NCBI GenBank assembly: GCA_965656035.1
Contig: CBFHIO010000001.1
Span: 4,903 to 68,902, forward strand
Direction: 5' to 3'
DNA: 64,000 bases
From: SCGC-AAA076-P13 sp965656035
GTDB lineage: Bacteria > Pseudomonadota > Gammaproteobacteria > Magnimaribacterales > D2472
Part shown: one piece after another, positions 1 through 9,240 of the stretch
Position numbering within the stretch: position 1 is the first letter of the stretch
Layout: each line of letters opens with the position of its first letter
Made by a program: the position numbers and the translations under genes
The notes under the pieces: model-generated
Told to the model about the DNA's origin: nothing
Seen by the model: the letters and a program-made list of their open reading frames with translations, nothing else
Database searches by the model: none

Positions 1-923
1 GTAATACCTGGAATAGAGTACAAATTAGTTGTTGAACTGCTTTGACAATTACTGTCATCAGGCCTATACATTGAATGAACATTTGAACCAGACCCTGTAT
101 AGAATTGTCCCCAAACTGAGTTAGCACTAGCATTTCTCCATGTTGTGTCATTAAACTGTCCATCTGGATCAGTACCTGCAGGATCAGGTAAATATCTTCT
201 TAAGTCACCATTGACCCATTTTGGATCTTCAGCTCCTCTAATTTTCTCTCTGACATAACCATCATAATAAACGGAAACATTTGTACCATCTGCAAAGTCT
301 TTACCCCACTGAATACTAACTTTATTATCATTTGCTGCAAAACTGTCATACCAGTTAGTTCTTAATCTTACTGTTAATCCCTCAAAATCATCTTTTAAAA
401 CAGTATTAATAACACCTGCTACAGCATCAGCACCATAAATTGATGCAGCTCCATCTCTTAGAATTTCTATTCTTTCAGAACCATAAACAGGGATAACGTT
501 TGAATTAACACTTGATACCGGGATAAAACTTCCTCCGATATATTCTGTTGCAAAGCCTGGAGATTGAACTAACCTTCTTCCATTTAACAAGGTTAAAGTA
601 TTGCCCGTACCAATATTTCTTAAATCTAATGATCCAACATCACCTCTTGAGGCATTGTATCCACCACTAAAATCAGTTTGGTTAAAAGTATTACTCCCCA
701 TTTCAGCTAATTCAGCAAACAGCTCATCACCCGACTCGACACCAATACCTTCAATATCTTCGGTACTAATGACTGTTACAGGAAGAGCACCTGTTATTTT
801 TGCTCCCTTAATTTGCGATCCAACGGTAACAACTTCTTCAACGTCTGAAGCAGTGCCTGAATCCTGAGAAATTGCATTGATAGAAATAACCAATGGAAAT
901 ACTATTAGTAGTTTTTTAAACAT
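1..923 (-). CDS. TonB-dependent outer-membrane receptor, 5' part (runs off the window)
   Basis: About 307 N-terminal residues are visible and the frame stays open to the window edge, so the C-terminal barrel lies outside. The protein starts MFKKLLIVFPLVISINAISQ, a Sec signal peptide. A TonB-box-like segment (VEEVVTVGSQI) follows, then a plug domain with the usual landmarks: PVTVISTEDIE, SLDLRNIGTGNTLTLLNGRR and ERIEILRDGAASIYGADAVAGVIN. Known members of this family import siderophores, vitamin B12, glycans or other large nutrients using TonB-ExbBD energy; the substrate cannot be told from the plug. The start has an AGGGGA ribosome site eight bases upstream. It lies downstream of gltX with a 113-base gap that holds its own candidate promoter, so it is probably a separate transcription unit. 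Confidence 0.93.
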   Translation of the reverse strand, partial: MFKKLLIVFPLVISINAISQDSGTASDVEEVVTVGSQIKGAKITGALPVTVISTEDIEGIGVESGDELFAELAEMGSNTFNQTDFSGGYNASRGDVGSLDLRNIGTGNTLTLLNGRRLVQSPGFATEYIGGSFIPVSSVNSNVIPVYGSERIEILRDGAASIYGADAVAGVINTVLKDDFEGLTVRLRTNWYDSFAANDNKVSIQWGKDFADGTNVSVYYDGYVREKIRGAEDPKWVNGDLRRYLPDPAGTDPDGQFNDTTWRNASANSVWGQFYTGSGSNVHSMYRPDDSNCQSSSTTNLYSIPGI

Positions 924-965
924 TTTTTAATCCCCTAAATCTAAATAAATATTAAATCCTCTATC

Positions 966-995
966 AGTATATAATTTAATGACTTTTGTTGTCTA
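966..995 (-). promoter_or_regulatory. Candidate sigma-70 promoter of the TonB receptor gene
   Basis: On the minus strand, TAGACA (995-990) is followed after 18 bases by TATACT (971-966). Each matches the consensus at five of six positions. It sits about 40 bases upstream of the receptor start. Not proven; AT-rich sequence gives chance matches. Confidence 0.4.
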
Positions 996-1036
996 CTATC
1001 AAAATGATATTGTAAGAAGCGAGTGTAATGAATTTT

Positions 1037-2437
1037 TTAATCACCCTTAAGAAGAAAAGACATAAGATCATCTAATCTTTTTAAAACTTCTTTTTTATCA
1101 AATAAGTATAGGGTTGTCCCTAGTGAGGGTGAATTAGTCGAACCTGTTAAAGCTATCCTTATCGGCTGGTTTACTTTTGGGATCGGTAAGTCATGCTCTG
1201 TTCTATAATCAAGAAGAAGCCTGTCAAGAGATTCTTCTTCCCATAAATCTAATTCAACAATTTTATTCTTTAGATCATTAAGGACCGTATACGAACTTCC
1301 AATAAATTTATCTATAGCTTTATGGTCATATGAATCAATGTCTTTAAAGTAACACACTAGATTTCTGCTAACCCCTTTAAGGGTATTAGACGATGATCTC
1401 ATTGACTCAATTAAAAGATCTTTTTTGGGATGGTCATTTATATCAATACCCTCATCATTTAAAAATGGGTTTATAGCAGTTACAAATTCTTCCTGAGATA
1501 AATTTGCCATGTGTTGAGAATTAAGAAAATCAAGCTTTGTGACATCAAAAATTGCTCCAGCTTTTTGAACCTCAGTTATTTCAAAGTCTTTAATCAAATC
1601 GTCAAGATAAAAAACTTCTTTTTCACCTCTAGACCAGCCAAGTCTTGCTAAAGTATTTAGAATGGCTGAATCAAGATACCCTTCATCTTTGTATTCAGCT
1701 AGACTTGTTGCAGCATGTCTTTTTGACAGTCTTTTTTTATCAGCCCCAAGAACGAGAGGCAGATGAGCGTATTCAAGCTCTGGATAGTCTAAAGCATTTT
1801 GAATATGTATTTGTCTTGGCGTATTACTTATATGATCTTCGCCTCTAATAACGGTGGTAACGCCCTGTTCATAGTCATCAACCACGTTACATAAATGGTA
1901 TGTTGGACTCCCATCACTTCTAAGAATAATTAAATCATCAAGTTCGCCGTTATTGAAAATAATATCTCCACGAACATAGTCCTTAACTACTATTTCTCCA
2001 TCTAGGGGTGTTTTTAACCTCAGAACTGTATCATTAGATTTTGCTAAATTTAGATTTCTACACTTTCCATCATATTGGGGTTTTTGCCCGTTAGCTTGTT
2101 GCTCAGATCTCATTTTTTCTAATCTTTCAACAGAGCAGTTGCAGAAATATGCCTGCCCTGAATCTATAATTTTTTGGGCAGCCGCTTCATAGATATGTCC
2201 TCTTTCTGATTGATTTATAGGCTTTTCATCTGGTGAAAGACCAATTGAATCCAAGCTTTCAAGAATATCCTTCTCAAACTCTTTAGTAGATCTTTCTCTA
2301 TCAGTATCTTCAATTCTAACTAAAAACTTTCCAGAATGTTTTTTAGCATACACGTAATTAAACAAGGCGGTTCTTACACCACCAATATGCAAGGTGCCAG
2401 TTGGGCTTGGAGCAAATCTTGTAATAACTTTTTTCAA
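1037..2437 (-). CDS. gltX: Glutamyl-tRNA synthetase
   Basis: Class I aminoacyl-tRNA synthetase that charges tRNA-Glu with glutamate in the cytoplasm. The HIGH motif appears as LHIGG (residues 16-20) within RFAPSPTGTLHIGG, and the KMSKS motif as KRLSK near residue 235. The length of 466 residues is normal. A TTG five codons further upstream (2452) keeps the frame open, but the TTG at 2437 is preferred. It has a GGAGG eight bases before it, it overlaps the dnaQ stop as TTGA, and MKKVITRFAPSPTG matches the usual N-terminus. Translation is therefore probably coupled to dnaQ. Possible operon rnhA-dnaQ-gltX. Confidence 0.95.
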   Translation of the reverse strand: MKKVITRFAPSPTGTLHIGGVRTALFNYVYAKKHSGKFLVRIEDTDRERSTKEFEKDILESLDSIGLSPDEKPINQSERGHIYEAAAQKIIDSGQAYFCNCSVERLEKMRSEQQANGQKPQYDGKCRNLNLAKSNDTVLRLKTPLDGEIVVKDYVRGDIIFNNGELDDLIILRSDGSPTYHLCNVVDDYEQGVTTVIRGEDHISNTPRQIHIQNALDYPELEYAHLPLVLGADKKRLSKRHAATSLAEYKDEGYLDSAILNTLARLGWSRGEKEVFYLDDLIKDFEITEVQKAGAIFDVTKLDFLNSQHMANLSQEEFVTAINPFLNDEGIDINDHPKKDLLIESMRSSSNTLKGVSRNLVCYFKDIDSYDHKAIDKFIGSSYTVLNDLKNKIVELDLWEEESLDRLLLDYRTEHDLPIPKVNQPIRIALTGSTNSPSLGTTLYLFDKKEVLKRLDDLMSFLLKGD

Positions 2438-3150
2438 TGAACTTTCCTCCAAATTGTCTCAATAGAATTTCTTTTTTCAATATCTGTTAATCTAGACTCA
2501 TGCTCATCTATATCATTTTTGTTTGCAGTAATGGAAACTAATTCAATACCTTTTCTAGAAATAATACTATCAGAAGATGTTTTTTCATTATTAGCTAAGT
2601 TATTCAAATTAAATTCGAATTTACTTTGTCCTCCTGTTAACGACATATAAACATCAGCTAAAATATTTGCATCCAACAAAGCACCGTGAAATGTTCTGTC
2701 ATAGCCCGAAATCTCAAATCGGTTTGCCAAAGCGTCTAATGAATTTCTCTGTCCAGGAAATTTGTCTTTAGCGATTGCTAGCGAATCTTCAATTTCACAT
2801 ATCTCTTCAAGCATGGGATATTTTGAGGACGCTATTTTTAGTTCATTATTTAAAAAACCAACATCAAAGGCAGCATTATGTATAACTAAAGTTGAGCCAT
2901 CTATAAACTCTAAAAATTCATCTGCTATATCTTCGAAATATGGTTTGTCTATAAGATCTTCGTTCATTATTCCATGAACTTTGGATGCCTCTTCATCAAT
3001 TAACCTTGATGGATTTAAGTAAGTATGAAAATGTTCCTCAGATTTTTTTCTGTCATTGAGTAAAACGGCTCCAATTTCGATAATTCTGTGACCTCGTTGC
3101 ACTTCTAAGCCGGTAGTCTCTGTATCTAAAATTATATATTTTTTACTCAT
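2434..3150 (-). CDS. dnaQ: DNA polymerase III epsilon subunit (3'-5' proofreading exonuclease)
   Basis: DEDDh exonuclease that proofreads for the replicative polymerase. ExoI is DTETTG (Asp9, Glu11), ExoII is HNAAFDVGF (Asp96), and ExoIII is HGALLDA with His155 and Asp160. After the exonuclease domain, GGQSKFEF (about 173-180) resembles the beta-clamp-binding motif of E. coli epsilon. The roughly 60-residue tail would contact the alpha subunit. It has 238 residues against 243 in E. coli. It lies seven bases after rnhA, and its TGA stop overlaps the gltX start. The rnhA-dnaQ pairing is common in Gammaproteobacteria, although there the two are often divergent. Confidence 0.95.
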   Translation of the reverse strand: MSKKYIILDTETTGLEVQRGHRIIEIGAVLLNDRKKSEEHFHTYLNPSRLIDEEASKVHGIMNEDLIDKPYFEDIADEFLEFIDGSTLVIHNAAFDVGFLNNELKIASSKYPMLEEICEIEDSLAIAKDKFPGQRNSLDALANRFEISGYDRTFHGALLDANILADVYMSLTGGQSKFEFNLNNLANNEKTSSDSIISRKGIELVSITANKNDIDEHESRLTDIEKRNSIETIWRKVH

Positions 3151-3157
3151 AATTGCT

Positions 3158-3589
3158 TTATAGTGTATCTATGCCTTTGTTAGCAAGCTGATCAGCTATT
3201 TCATTTTGCTCATGACCAGAATGACCTTTAACCCAAGACCATTTTACATCATGCATTTCAACATATTTATCAAGCTCAACCCATAGGTCTTTATTTTTTA
3301 CATCTTTTTTGGATGAGTTTTTCCAATTATTTTTTTTCCAATTATCAATCCATGAAGTTATGCCCTGCATGACATACTTTGAATCGGTAGTTAAGCAAAC
3401 ATTGCAAGGCTCTTTTAGTGCTTTCAAACCCTCAATGGCAGCCTTTAACTCCATTTGATTGTTAGTTGTATTAAGCTCTCCTCCAAAATATTCTTTTCTA
3501 ACATCACCGTACTCGATAAGCACACCCCAGCCTCCAACGCCGGGGTTGCCTCTGCATGCACCATCCGTATAAATGTTTACTGTTTTCAT
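3158..3589 (-). CDS. rnhA: Ribonuclease HI
   Basis: Degrades the RNA strand of RNA-DNA hybrids. The active-site set is complete: Asp9 in YTDGACRGNPG, Glu47 in NNQMELKAA, Asp69 in TTDSKYV, His123 in VKGHSG and Asp133 in NEIADQLA. It has 143 residues with this start. A TTG one codon upstream (3592) would give 144 residues and align exactly with E. coli numbering. The ATG is preferred because a TANNNT hexamer (TAAGTT) lies six bases before it and no ribosome site is visible, as expected of a leaderless start. It is divergent from gloB with 22 bases between the start codons. Confidence 0.94.
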   Translation of the reverse strand: MKTVNIYTDGACRGNPGVGGWGVLIEYGDVRKEYFGGELNTTNNQMELKAAIEGLKALKEPCNVCLTTDSKYVMQGITSWIDNWKKNNWKNSSKKDVKNKDLWVELDKYVEMHDVKWSWVKGHSGHEQNEIADQLANKGIDTL

Positions 3590-3595
3590 CAAATT

Positions 3596-3605
3596 AACTT
3601 AGAAT
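3596..3605. promoter_or_regulatory. Overlapping back-to-back -10 elements between rnhA and gloB
   Basis: The 22-base gap between the two start codons holds TAGAAT on the plus strand (3600-3605, six bases before the gloB ATG). It also holds TAAGTT on the minus strand (3601-3596, six bases before the rnhA ATG). They share one TA step. This geometry would start both transcripts at or next to the ATG, so both mRNAs would be leaderless. A weak TTTACT (3576-3581) could serve as the forward -35. Inference from spacing only. Confidence 0.4.
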
Positions 3606-3611
3606 CTGTAT

Positions 3612-4376
3612 ATGATTAATATAGAGCCTATTGAAGCATTTAGCGATAATTATATTTGGTTAATAACAACTAATGAAGGGTCATTGGTTGTTGATCCAGG
3701 TGAAAGCAATGGTTTATTAAAAACTCTAAAAGAAAACGATCTGGATTTAAAAGCTATTCTCATTACTCACCATCATTATGATCATACCGGAGGTATTGAA
3801 GAAATACTTTCTGAAAGGTCTATTGATGTATATGGACCAAATAATGATATTGACTTAATAAACGTCAGAGTCTCTAGTGCCTCCAAGTTAAAATTATTAG
3901 GGATTGAGTTTGAAGTTATTGAAATTCCTGGACACACACTCGATCACATTGCCTTCTTTTCAGAAAACAATGGTAATCCAATTTTATTTTGTGGTGATAC
4001 TTTATTTGCTGGGGGATGCGGAAGAGTTTTTGAAGGTACTTTTGAACAGATGTATGATTCCTTATCAATTTTAAAAAAACTTCCTTTGAATACAAAGGTT
4101 TATTCAGGTCATGAATATACAGAATCAAATCTTAAGTTTGCCAAAAGTGTTGAGCCACTTAATCAAAAAATAATTTCACGATATAATGAAGTTATTGAAC
4201 TTAGAAAACAAGGACTGCCTTCACTACCAACAACAATAGAACTAGAATTAGAAACAAATCCATTTTTTAGAGTGGATCAAAGTGAAGTTCAAGAATTAAT
4301 ATCAGAAAAATTTAATACACCAAGAACTAATAAAGATACATTTATAGCAATCAGACAATGGAAAGACAATTTTTAG
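3612..4376 (+). CDS. gloB: Hydroxyacylglutathione hydrolase (glyoxalase II)
   Basis: Hydrolyses S-lactoylglutathione to D-lactate and glutathione, the second step of methylglyoxal detoxification. It is a metallo-beta-lactamase fold with the THHHYDH metal motif (His53, His55, Asp57, His58), His108 in PGHTLDH, Asp129 in CGDTLF and His167 in SGHEYT. The C-terminal part contains FFRVDQSEV and ends RQWKDNF, typical of bacterial GloB. At 254 residues it has the family length. No ribosome site is visible and the ATG sits six bases after a -10-like TAGAAT, so it may be leaderless. Its last 19 bases overlap the mltD start. Confidence 0.95.
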   Translation: MINIEPIEAFSDNYIWLITTNEGSLVVDPGESNGLLKTLKENDLDLKAILITHHHYDHTGGIEEILSERSIDVYGPNNDIDLINVRVSSASKLKLLGIEFEVIEIPGHTLDHIAFFSENNGNPILFCGDTLFAGGCGRVFEGTFEQMYDSLSILKKLPLNTKVYSGHEYTESNLKFAKSVEPLNQKIISRYNEVIELRKQGLPSLPTTIELELETNPFFRVDQSEVQELISEKFNTPRTNKDTFIAIRQWKDNF

Positions 4377-5857
4377 CAGCTTCTTTATTCTTCTTGCTTG
4401 GGCTTTCTAGCTGCCAATCCACGCCTGCTATAGAAAGTAATAACGATGCAAATTGCTTACCAGACTCTACTAATTCAGAATGTTATAAAAATGATGTTAT
4501 TTCAGCCAAAAAACCACAACCGTTAGCTCAGAATGTATGGGAATACATGATTATTAATAATAATCATGCTCATGATGTTACTTTTGATAAAAAAACTCTA
4601 AATTATATTAACAATCATTTAAAAGACGTTGATAAATTTAATGAGTTCCTAGGTAATTCCTATTATTTTATTTACTATGTAATTCAAGAACTAGAAGCTG
4701 CCGACCTGCCTACTGAATTAGCACTAATACCTTTTGTTGAGAGCAACTATGATCCTTTTTCAATATCTCCTTCTGGAGCCGTAGGTCTTTGGCAGTTTAT
4801 GCCAAAAACTGGAAGAATATTTAATCTTGAAAAGTCTTGGTGGAACGAAGACAGACACGATCCTTATAGATCAACTCATGCCGCAATAGGTTATTTTAAA
4901 TATTTGTTTGAAAGATTTGATAACGACTTATACCTTGCTCTAGCTGCATATAATGCAGGACCTACCTATCTAGAGAGACAAATAAAAAAAAATAAAAGAC
5001 TAAATCTAGATTATGATTTTTGGTCTTTAGATCTAAACAAACAAGTTACAGAATACATCCCAAAATATATTGCTATAAGAGAAATTGTTTTCAACTCTAA
5101 AAAATATGGGATTAATTTACCAGACATACCTGTTGAATCGGTTGTTAAAAGAATAGAAATACCAGGTCAAGTTGAAATATTAACTTTGAGTGAGTATTTA
5201 CAAATACCGCCAGAGCTTATTTACAAGCTAAATGCAGGTTACACTAAATGGGCATCAGCACCAAAAGATAAAAGTATTTTTTATGTTCCCATTGAAAAAA
5301 CTTATCTATTGGATAGCCCAGATAGTCCATTTGATAACGTGAATCAAATTAACTGGATTTCACATATCGTGGAATCTGGTGACAGTCTATGGAAGCTTGC
5401 TAAGAAATATGATACTGAAGTAAAAATTATTAAAAAGATTAACTACCTTGAAACTGATTTATTGTCTTTAAAAGATACCCTTTTGATACCTCTAAGCAGC
5501 ACTAAATCAAATAATTTTATCCCTTACGAAATGCATATTGTGTCAGAGGGAGACACTCTTTGGAGTATTTCAAATAAATATAATATGAATGTCAGAGATA
5601 TAATGAAAATGAATTCCTTAAATCAAAATTCTATCTTACAACTTGGCCAGCAACTTACTATTGGCAATAAGAATATACATAGAAATATTGAGTCAAAGAA
5701 AAGAACTATTCTATATTCAGTCAAACAAGGTGATAATCTTTACAAGATTTCTGACATTTTTGATGTAAGTGTAGAGAGTATCAAACAGATAAATGATTTT
5801 GAATCATCTGATTTGATGCCTGGACAAATAATAAAAATAGCAATAAGAGCTTTTTAG
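4358..5857 (+). CDS. mltD: Membrane-bound lytic murein transglycosylase D, lipoprotein with three LysM repeats
   Basis: Cleaves peptidoglycan glycan strands to leave 1,6-anhydro ends. A lipoprotein signal ends in LSSC (Cys19). The SLT domain spans about residues 115-240, with the catalytic Glu128 in PFVESNYDP, GAVGLWQFMP, and AAYNAGP at 196-202. Three LysM repeats follow at about 336-378, 393-436 and 452-496, each opening with the pattern GDxLWxx or GDNLYKI. The order (lipobox, SLT, LysM) and 499 residues match MltD. It starts inside the end of gloB (CAATGG), so the two are one transcript. Its stop overlaps the convergent oppC stop by four bases. gloB-mltD pairing is common in Gammaproteobacteria. 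Confidence 0.94.
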   Translation: MERQFLAASLFFLLGLSSCQSTPAIESNNDANCLPDSTNSECYKNDVISAKKPQPLAQNVWEYMIINNNHAHDVTFDKKTLNYINNHLKDVDKFNEFLGNSYYFIYYVIQELEAADLPTELALIPFVESNYDPFSISPSGAVGLWQFMPKTGRIFNLEKSWWNEDRHDPYRSTHAAIGYFKYLFERFDNDLYLALAAYNAGPTYLERQIKKNKRLNLDYDFWSLDLNKQVTEYIPKYIAIREIVFNSKKYGINLPDIPVESVVKRIEIPGQVEILTLSEYLQIPPELIYKLNAGYTKWASAPKDKSIFYVPIEKTYLLDSPDSPFDNVNQINWISHIVESGDSLWKLAKKYDTEVKIIKKINYLETDLLSLKDTLLIPLSSTKSNNFIPYEMHIVSEGDTLWSISNKYNMNVRDIMKMNSLNQNSILQLGQQLTIGNKNIHRNIESKKRTILYSVKQGDNLYKISDIFDVSVESIKQINDFESSDLMPGQIIKIAIRAF

Positions 5858-6708
5858 TTGTCAGCGGTTTTTGGATCAAGAGCATCTCTTAATCCATCTC
5901 CAAAAAAGTTTAAGGCGAAAAGAGTTATGGTAAAAGTAATACCAGGATAAACCAATAACCAGCTATATTCTTCCATAGATTCAACACCGTCTTTTATTAA
6001 AGTGCCCCAGCTACTCATTGGAGGCTGAATGCCCAATCCTAGAAAGCTTAAAAAGCCTTCAAGTAGCATAACTTGAGGTATTGTTAATGTTGCATAAACA
6101 GCTATAGGTCCTAAGATGTTTGGTAACAAATGTTTTCTAAACATTGAAAAATTACTAACACCCATTGCTTTTGCAGCCATGATAAATTCTTGATTCTTCA
6201 AGCCCATTACCTGACCCCTAACAATTCTTGCCATAGTTAACCATTCTACAGCGCCAATTGCTCCGAATAATAACCATAAGTTTCTTCCAAAAATCACCAT
6301 AAGTAGAATAATAAAAATTATGAAAGGAAGTCCATATAGAATATCAACTATTCTCATCATTACAGAATCAACTCTTCCTCCAGCATAACCAGCAATAATT
6401 CCCCAAGAAACACCAATAACAAGTGCAACACCAGTTGCAACAAAACCAACTAAGAGAGAAATTCTTGCTCCATATAATATCCTGCTAAGCATATCTCTTC
6501 CAAGAACATCAGTGCCTAAAATGTGTTCTGCCGACGGCGGTGATGCGCCTAGCTCTAGATTTTGAAAAGAATATGAATAAGGTGCAATCCAAGGAGCAAG
6601 TGCAGCACATAATATTAGTATCAATAATATAAACGCACCAAACATAGCAGCTTTGTTACGAGTTAATCTATATATTGCATCGGACCATAACGTAGAACTT
6701 TTAGTCAT
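5854..6708 (-). CDS. oppC: Peptide ABC transporter, inner-membrane permease OppC type
   Basis: One of two membrane-spanning subunits of an oligopeptide or dipeptide importer. It has 284 residues with six predicted spans. The cytoplasmic EAA loop (EFIMAAKAMGVSNF, about residues 180-195) contacts the ATPase, and the N-terminal OppC-like region ends in the first span. The start MTKSSTLWSD (6708) is chosen because its ATG overlaps the oppB stop as ATGA; an upstream in-frame start at 6738 would overlap oppB by 34 bases. It is the last gene of an oppA-oppB-oppC run, and no oppD or oppF ATPase follows. The next gene, mltD, faces it. Confidence 0.92.
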   Translation of the reverse strand: MTKSSTLWSDAIYRLTRNKAAMFGAFILLILILCAALAPWIAPYSYSFQNLELGASPPSAEHILGTDVLGRDMLSRILYGARISLLVGFVATGVALVIGVSWGIIAGYAGGRVDSVMMRIVDILYGLPFIIFIILLMVIFGRNLWLLFGAIGAVEWLTMARIVRGQVMGLKNQEFIMAAKAMGVSNFSMFRKHLLPNILGPIAVYATLTIPQVMLLEGFLSFLGLGIQPPMSSWGTLIKDGVESMEEYSWLLVYPGITFTITLFALNFFGDGLRDALDPKTADN

Positions 6709-7628
6709 GAGACATCTCTTGACCTCGGGTTTAGCCACATCGCTGCAAGATCAGACAATAAATTAAATAAAACTATCATGGCAGAGAAAAATATTGTTGT
6801 GCCCAATATCATTGTGTAATCTCTATTAAAAGCTGCTTCAACATAAAATCTTCCAAGCCCTGGGATTTGAAAAATGGTCTCAACAACAAATGATCCTGCT
6901 AATAGCCCAGCGATTGCAGGCCCTAAAAATGATACAACAGGAATTAGTCCTCCCTGCATTGCATGTTTGATAACTACATTTCTTTCAGTAAGACCTTTCG
7001 CCCTTGCAGTTCGTATAAAATCTTGATTTAAAACTTCTAACATACCGCCCCTGCTTAACCTGGCAATATAAGCAGCGTAAGCAAAGCCCAAAGTAATTGA
7101 AGGTAAAATTTTATCACCTGGAAGCTGACCCCAACCTGAAACTGGGAGAATTTCCAAATTTATACCAAAAATTAGCACCAAAAGAGGACCCATTAAAAAT
7201 GTTGGAACGCATATTCCTATCATGGCGATAGCCATTGGAATAAAATCAAGATAGGTATTTCTTTTTAAAGCCGCCAATACTCCAGAAAATACGCCAATAA
7301 GTAATGCAATTAAAATTGCATAAAAAGCTAACTCAAATGTAACTGGCAACCCAGTTGCAATCATCTCTGAGACAGATCTGCCCGGGAACCTAAAAGAAGG
7401 ACCAAAATCACCTTTAAGAATTCCTGTCATATAGTCTATGTACTGCTCCCATTCAGAAGCATCTAAGTTATATGCTTCGTTAAGATTTTTTAAAACCTGA
7501 GGTGAGACAGCCTTGTCAGCATCAAAAGGTCCGCCAGGGGCTAGTTTTATCAAAAAAAAGGTTAAGCTAGCTACAGCGAGCAATACTGGAATAGCCAGTA
7601 ACAACCTTCTAATTAAGATATTTAACAC
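6705..7628 (-). CDS. oppB: Peptide ABC transporter, inner-membrane permease OppB type
   Basis: Partner permease of OppC. It has 307 residues and begins MLNILIRRLLLAIPVLLAVA, the characteristic OppB/DppB first span. The family PGGPFD segment is at about residues 31-36, and the EAA-loop motif is DFIRTARAKGLTERNVV near residue 205. It lies six bases after the oppA stop, and its own stop overlaps the oppC start, so translation is probably coupled. It would need OppD/OppF-type ATPases encoded elsewhere. Confidence 0.92.
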   Translation of the reverse strand: MLNILIRRLLLAIPVLLAVASLTFFLIKLAPGGPFDADKAVSPQVLKNLNEAYNLDASEWEQYIDYMTGILKGDFGPSFRFPGRSVSEMIATGLPVTFELAFYAILIALLIGVFSGVLAALKRNTYLDFIPMAIAMIGICVPTFLMGPLLVLIFGINLEILPVSGWGQLPGDKILPSITLGFAYAAYIARLSRGGMLEVLNQDFIRTARAKGLTERNVVIKHAMQGGLIPVVSFLGPAIAGLLAGSFVVETIFQIPGLGRFYVEAAFNRDYTMILGTTIFFSAMIVLFNLLSDLAAMWLNPRSRDVS

Positions 7629-7634
7629 TAAAGT

Positions 7635-9239
7635 CTAATCTCTCTCTAGATATATAAATTTAGGATGATGGTGATCTAGGATATGAGGATTATATCCCTT
7701 AACATCAGGAGATAATTGGTATGGCCTCACATAGGTATAAAGAGGAATAATAGGCATATTTTCAATTAATATTTTCTCAGCCTCATCTAGTAATTGATAT
7801 CTCAAAGCTTGATCATTTGTTGAATTTGCCTTTGCTACCAGAGAATCATACTCATAGTTTTCCCAACCCGTCTTGTTATTTCCTCTATTGGGTCTCATTA
7901 AATCAAGAAATGTATTGGGATCTTGATAATCTCCAATCCAGCCTGCTCTGGAGACTTGAAAGTCACCAACCATCTCACGGCTTAAATAAACCTTCCAGTC
8001 CTGGTTAACCAATTCAACTTCTATACCCAAATTCTGTTGCCACATTTGCTGAATAGCTAAAGCAACTTTTCTATGATCCTCATTTGTATTAAAAAGTATC
8101 TCGAGCTTAGGAAACAGGTTTTCTGAATCATAGCCCGCCTCAGCTAGTAATTCCCTTGCTAAGGCTGGATCAAAAGGTATAGACGTTGTTGGTTCATAAC
8201 CATTTGAGCCAGGAGGAGTAAATGAATATGCAGGAATCTGGCCGCATTTCGTTACTTTTTCAACCAAGAGCTTTCTATCAATAGAATAAGCCAATGCCTT
8301 CCTAACTCTTATGTCACTTAGATAAGGATTAGTGGTATTCAATCTATAAAAATATGTCCCCATATACGGATCGATTCTTAGATCAGGATTGCCTTCCTCT
8401 ATATATACTGGACATTTTTGAGAGGGTAAAGTGCTGGTCACATGAAGCTGACCAGCTCTAAACATTCTATCCTCTGTCATTACGTTTGATACAGGATAAT
8501 AATGTATTTCATTTAGTTGAACTGTAGAAGCATCCCAATACATAGGATTTTTTTCTACGACTATTTTATTATTTAGCTCCCATGATTTGAGACTGAAAGC
8601 TCCATTGCATACAAAATTACCTGGTCTAGTCCACTCACCATTTCTATCATCAATAGATCCATGCTTAAGTACAGTTTCCTTATGCACCGGCCAAGTACTG
8701 TAGTGGCTCAATAGGCCTGTAAAAAAAGGTGTCGGAGCTTTGAGCTTGACTTCAAGAGTATGGCTATCTATAGCTTTAACACCAACAGTACTAAAATCAT
8801 TAGTTTCTCCAGTATGGTATTCCTGTGCTCCTTCTAGATAATAAAGCATGTCAGGATACTGAGAGCCAAGACTTGCAGTCAATATCCTTTGCCATGACCA
8901 TACAAAATCATCTGCTGTAACTGGATCACCATTAGACCATCTGCCGTTTTTTCTCAATTTAAAAATATAAATCTTTCCGTCATCACTTACAGTCCATGAT
9001 TCTGCAGCACCTGGAAGATTTTCATCATCAAATGGATTAGGAATAGTTAAGCCCTCGCATAATGATATTAAAATATGATGTTCAGGGACACCAGTTACTA
9101 TATGAGGATCAATACCCTGAGGCTCTGAACCATTTCCAAAGTGAAATATTTGCTTTTCAAGACCATCATCCACAGGGGATAGGCTAGACGAGCAACCTAT
9201 AAGAAAAAATAAAACTATAAAAACTGAATAATATCTCAT
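7635..9239 (-). CDS. oppA: Peptide ABC transporter, periplasmic binding lipoprotein (SBP family 5)
   Basis: It captures peptides in the periplasm and hands them to OppBC. The start MRYYSVFIVLFFLIGC is chosen over an in-frame start six codons upstream, because it gives a clean lipoprotein signal with lipobox LIGC (Cys16). The mature part carries family 5 landmarks: EPQGIDPHIVTGVPEHHI, WSNGDPVTADDFVWSWQR, and RVRKALAYSIDRKLLVEKV. It has 534 residues, close to OppA. The ATG is one base after the ppiD stop, so it may be read through from ppiD. Its substrate range (oligopeptides or murein peptides) is not decidable from sequence; mltD lying next to the cluster makes murein peptide recycling an attractive guess only. 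Confidence 0.9.
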   Translation of the reverse strand: MRYYSVFIVLFFLIGCSSSLSPVDDGLEKQIFHFGNGSEPQGIDPHIVTGVPEHHILISLCEGLTIPNPFDDENLPGAAESWTVSDDGKIYIFKLRKNGRWSNGDPVTADDFVWSWQRILTASLGSQYPDMLYYLEGAQEYHTGETNDFSTVGVKAIDSHTLEVKLKAPTPFFTGLLSHYSTWPVHKETVLKHGSIDDRNGEWTRPGNFVCNGAFSLKSWELNNKIVVEKNPMYWDASTVQLNEIHYYPVSNVMTEDRMFRAGQLHVTSTLPSQKCPVYIEEGNPDLRIDPYMGTYFYRLNTTNPYLSDIRVRKALAYSIDRKLLVEKVTKCGQIPAYSFTPPGSNGYEPTTSIPFDPALARELLAEAGYDSENLFPKLEILFNTNEDHRKVALAIQQMWQQNLGIEVELVNQDWKVYLSREMVGDFQVSRAGWIGDYQDPNTFLDLMRPNRGNNKTGWENYEYDSLVAKANSTNDQALRYQLLDEAEKILIENMPIIPLYTYVRPYQLSPDVKGYNPHILDHHHPKFIYLERD

Positions 9240-9240
9240 A

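Noticed and set aside
601..867. 88-residue plus-strand frame
   Set aside because: It is antisense to the TonB receptor plug domain, which has clear family motifs.
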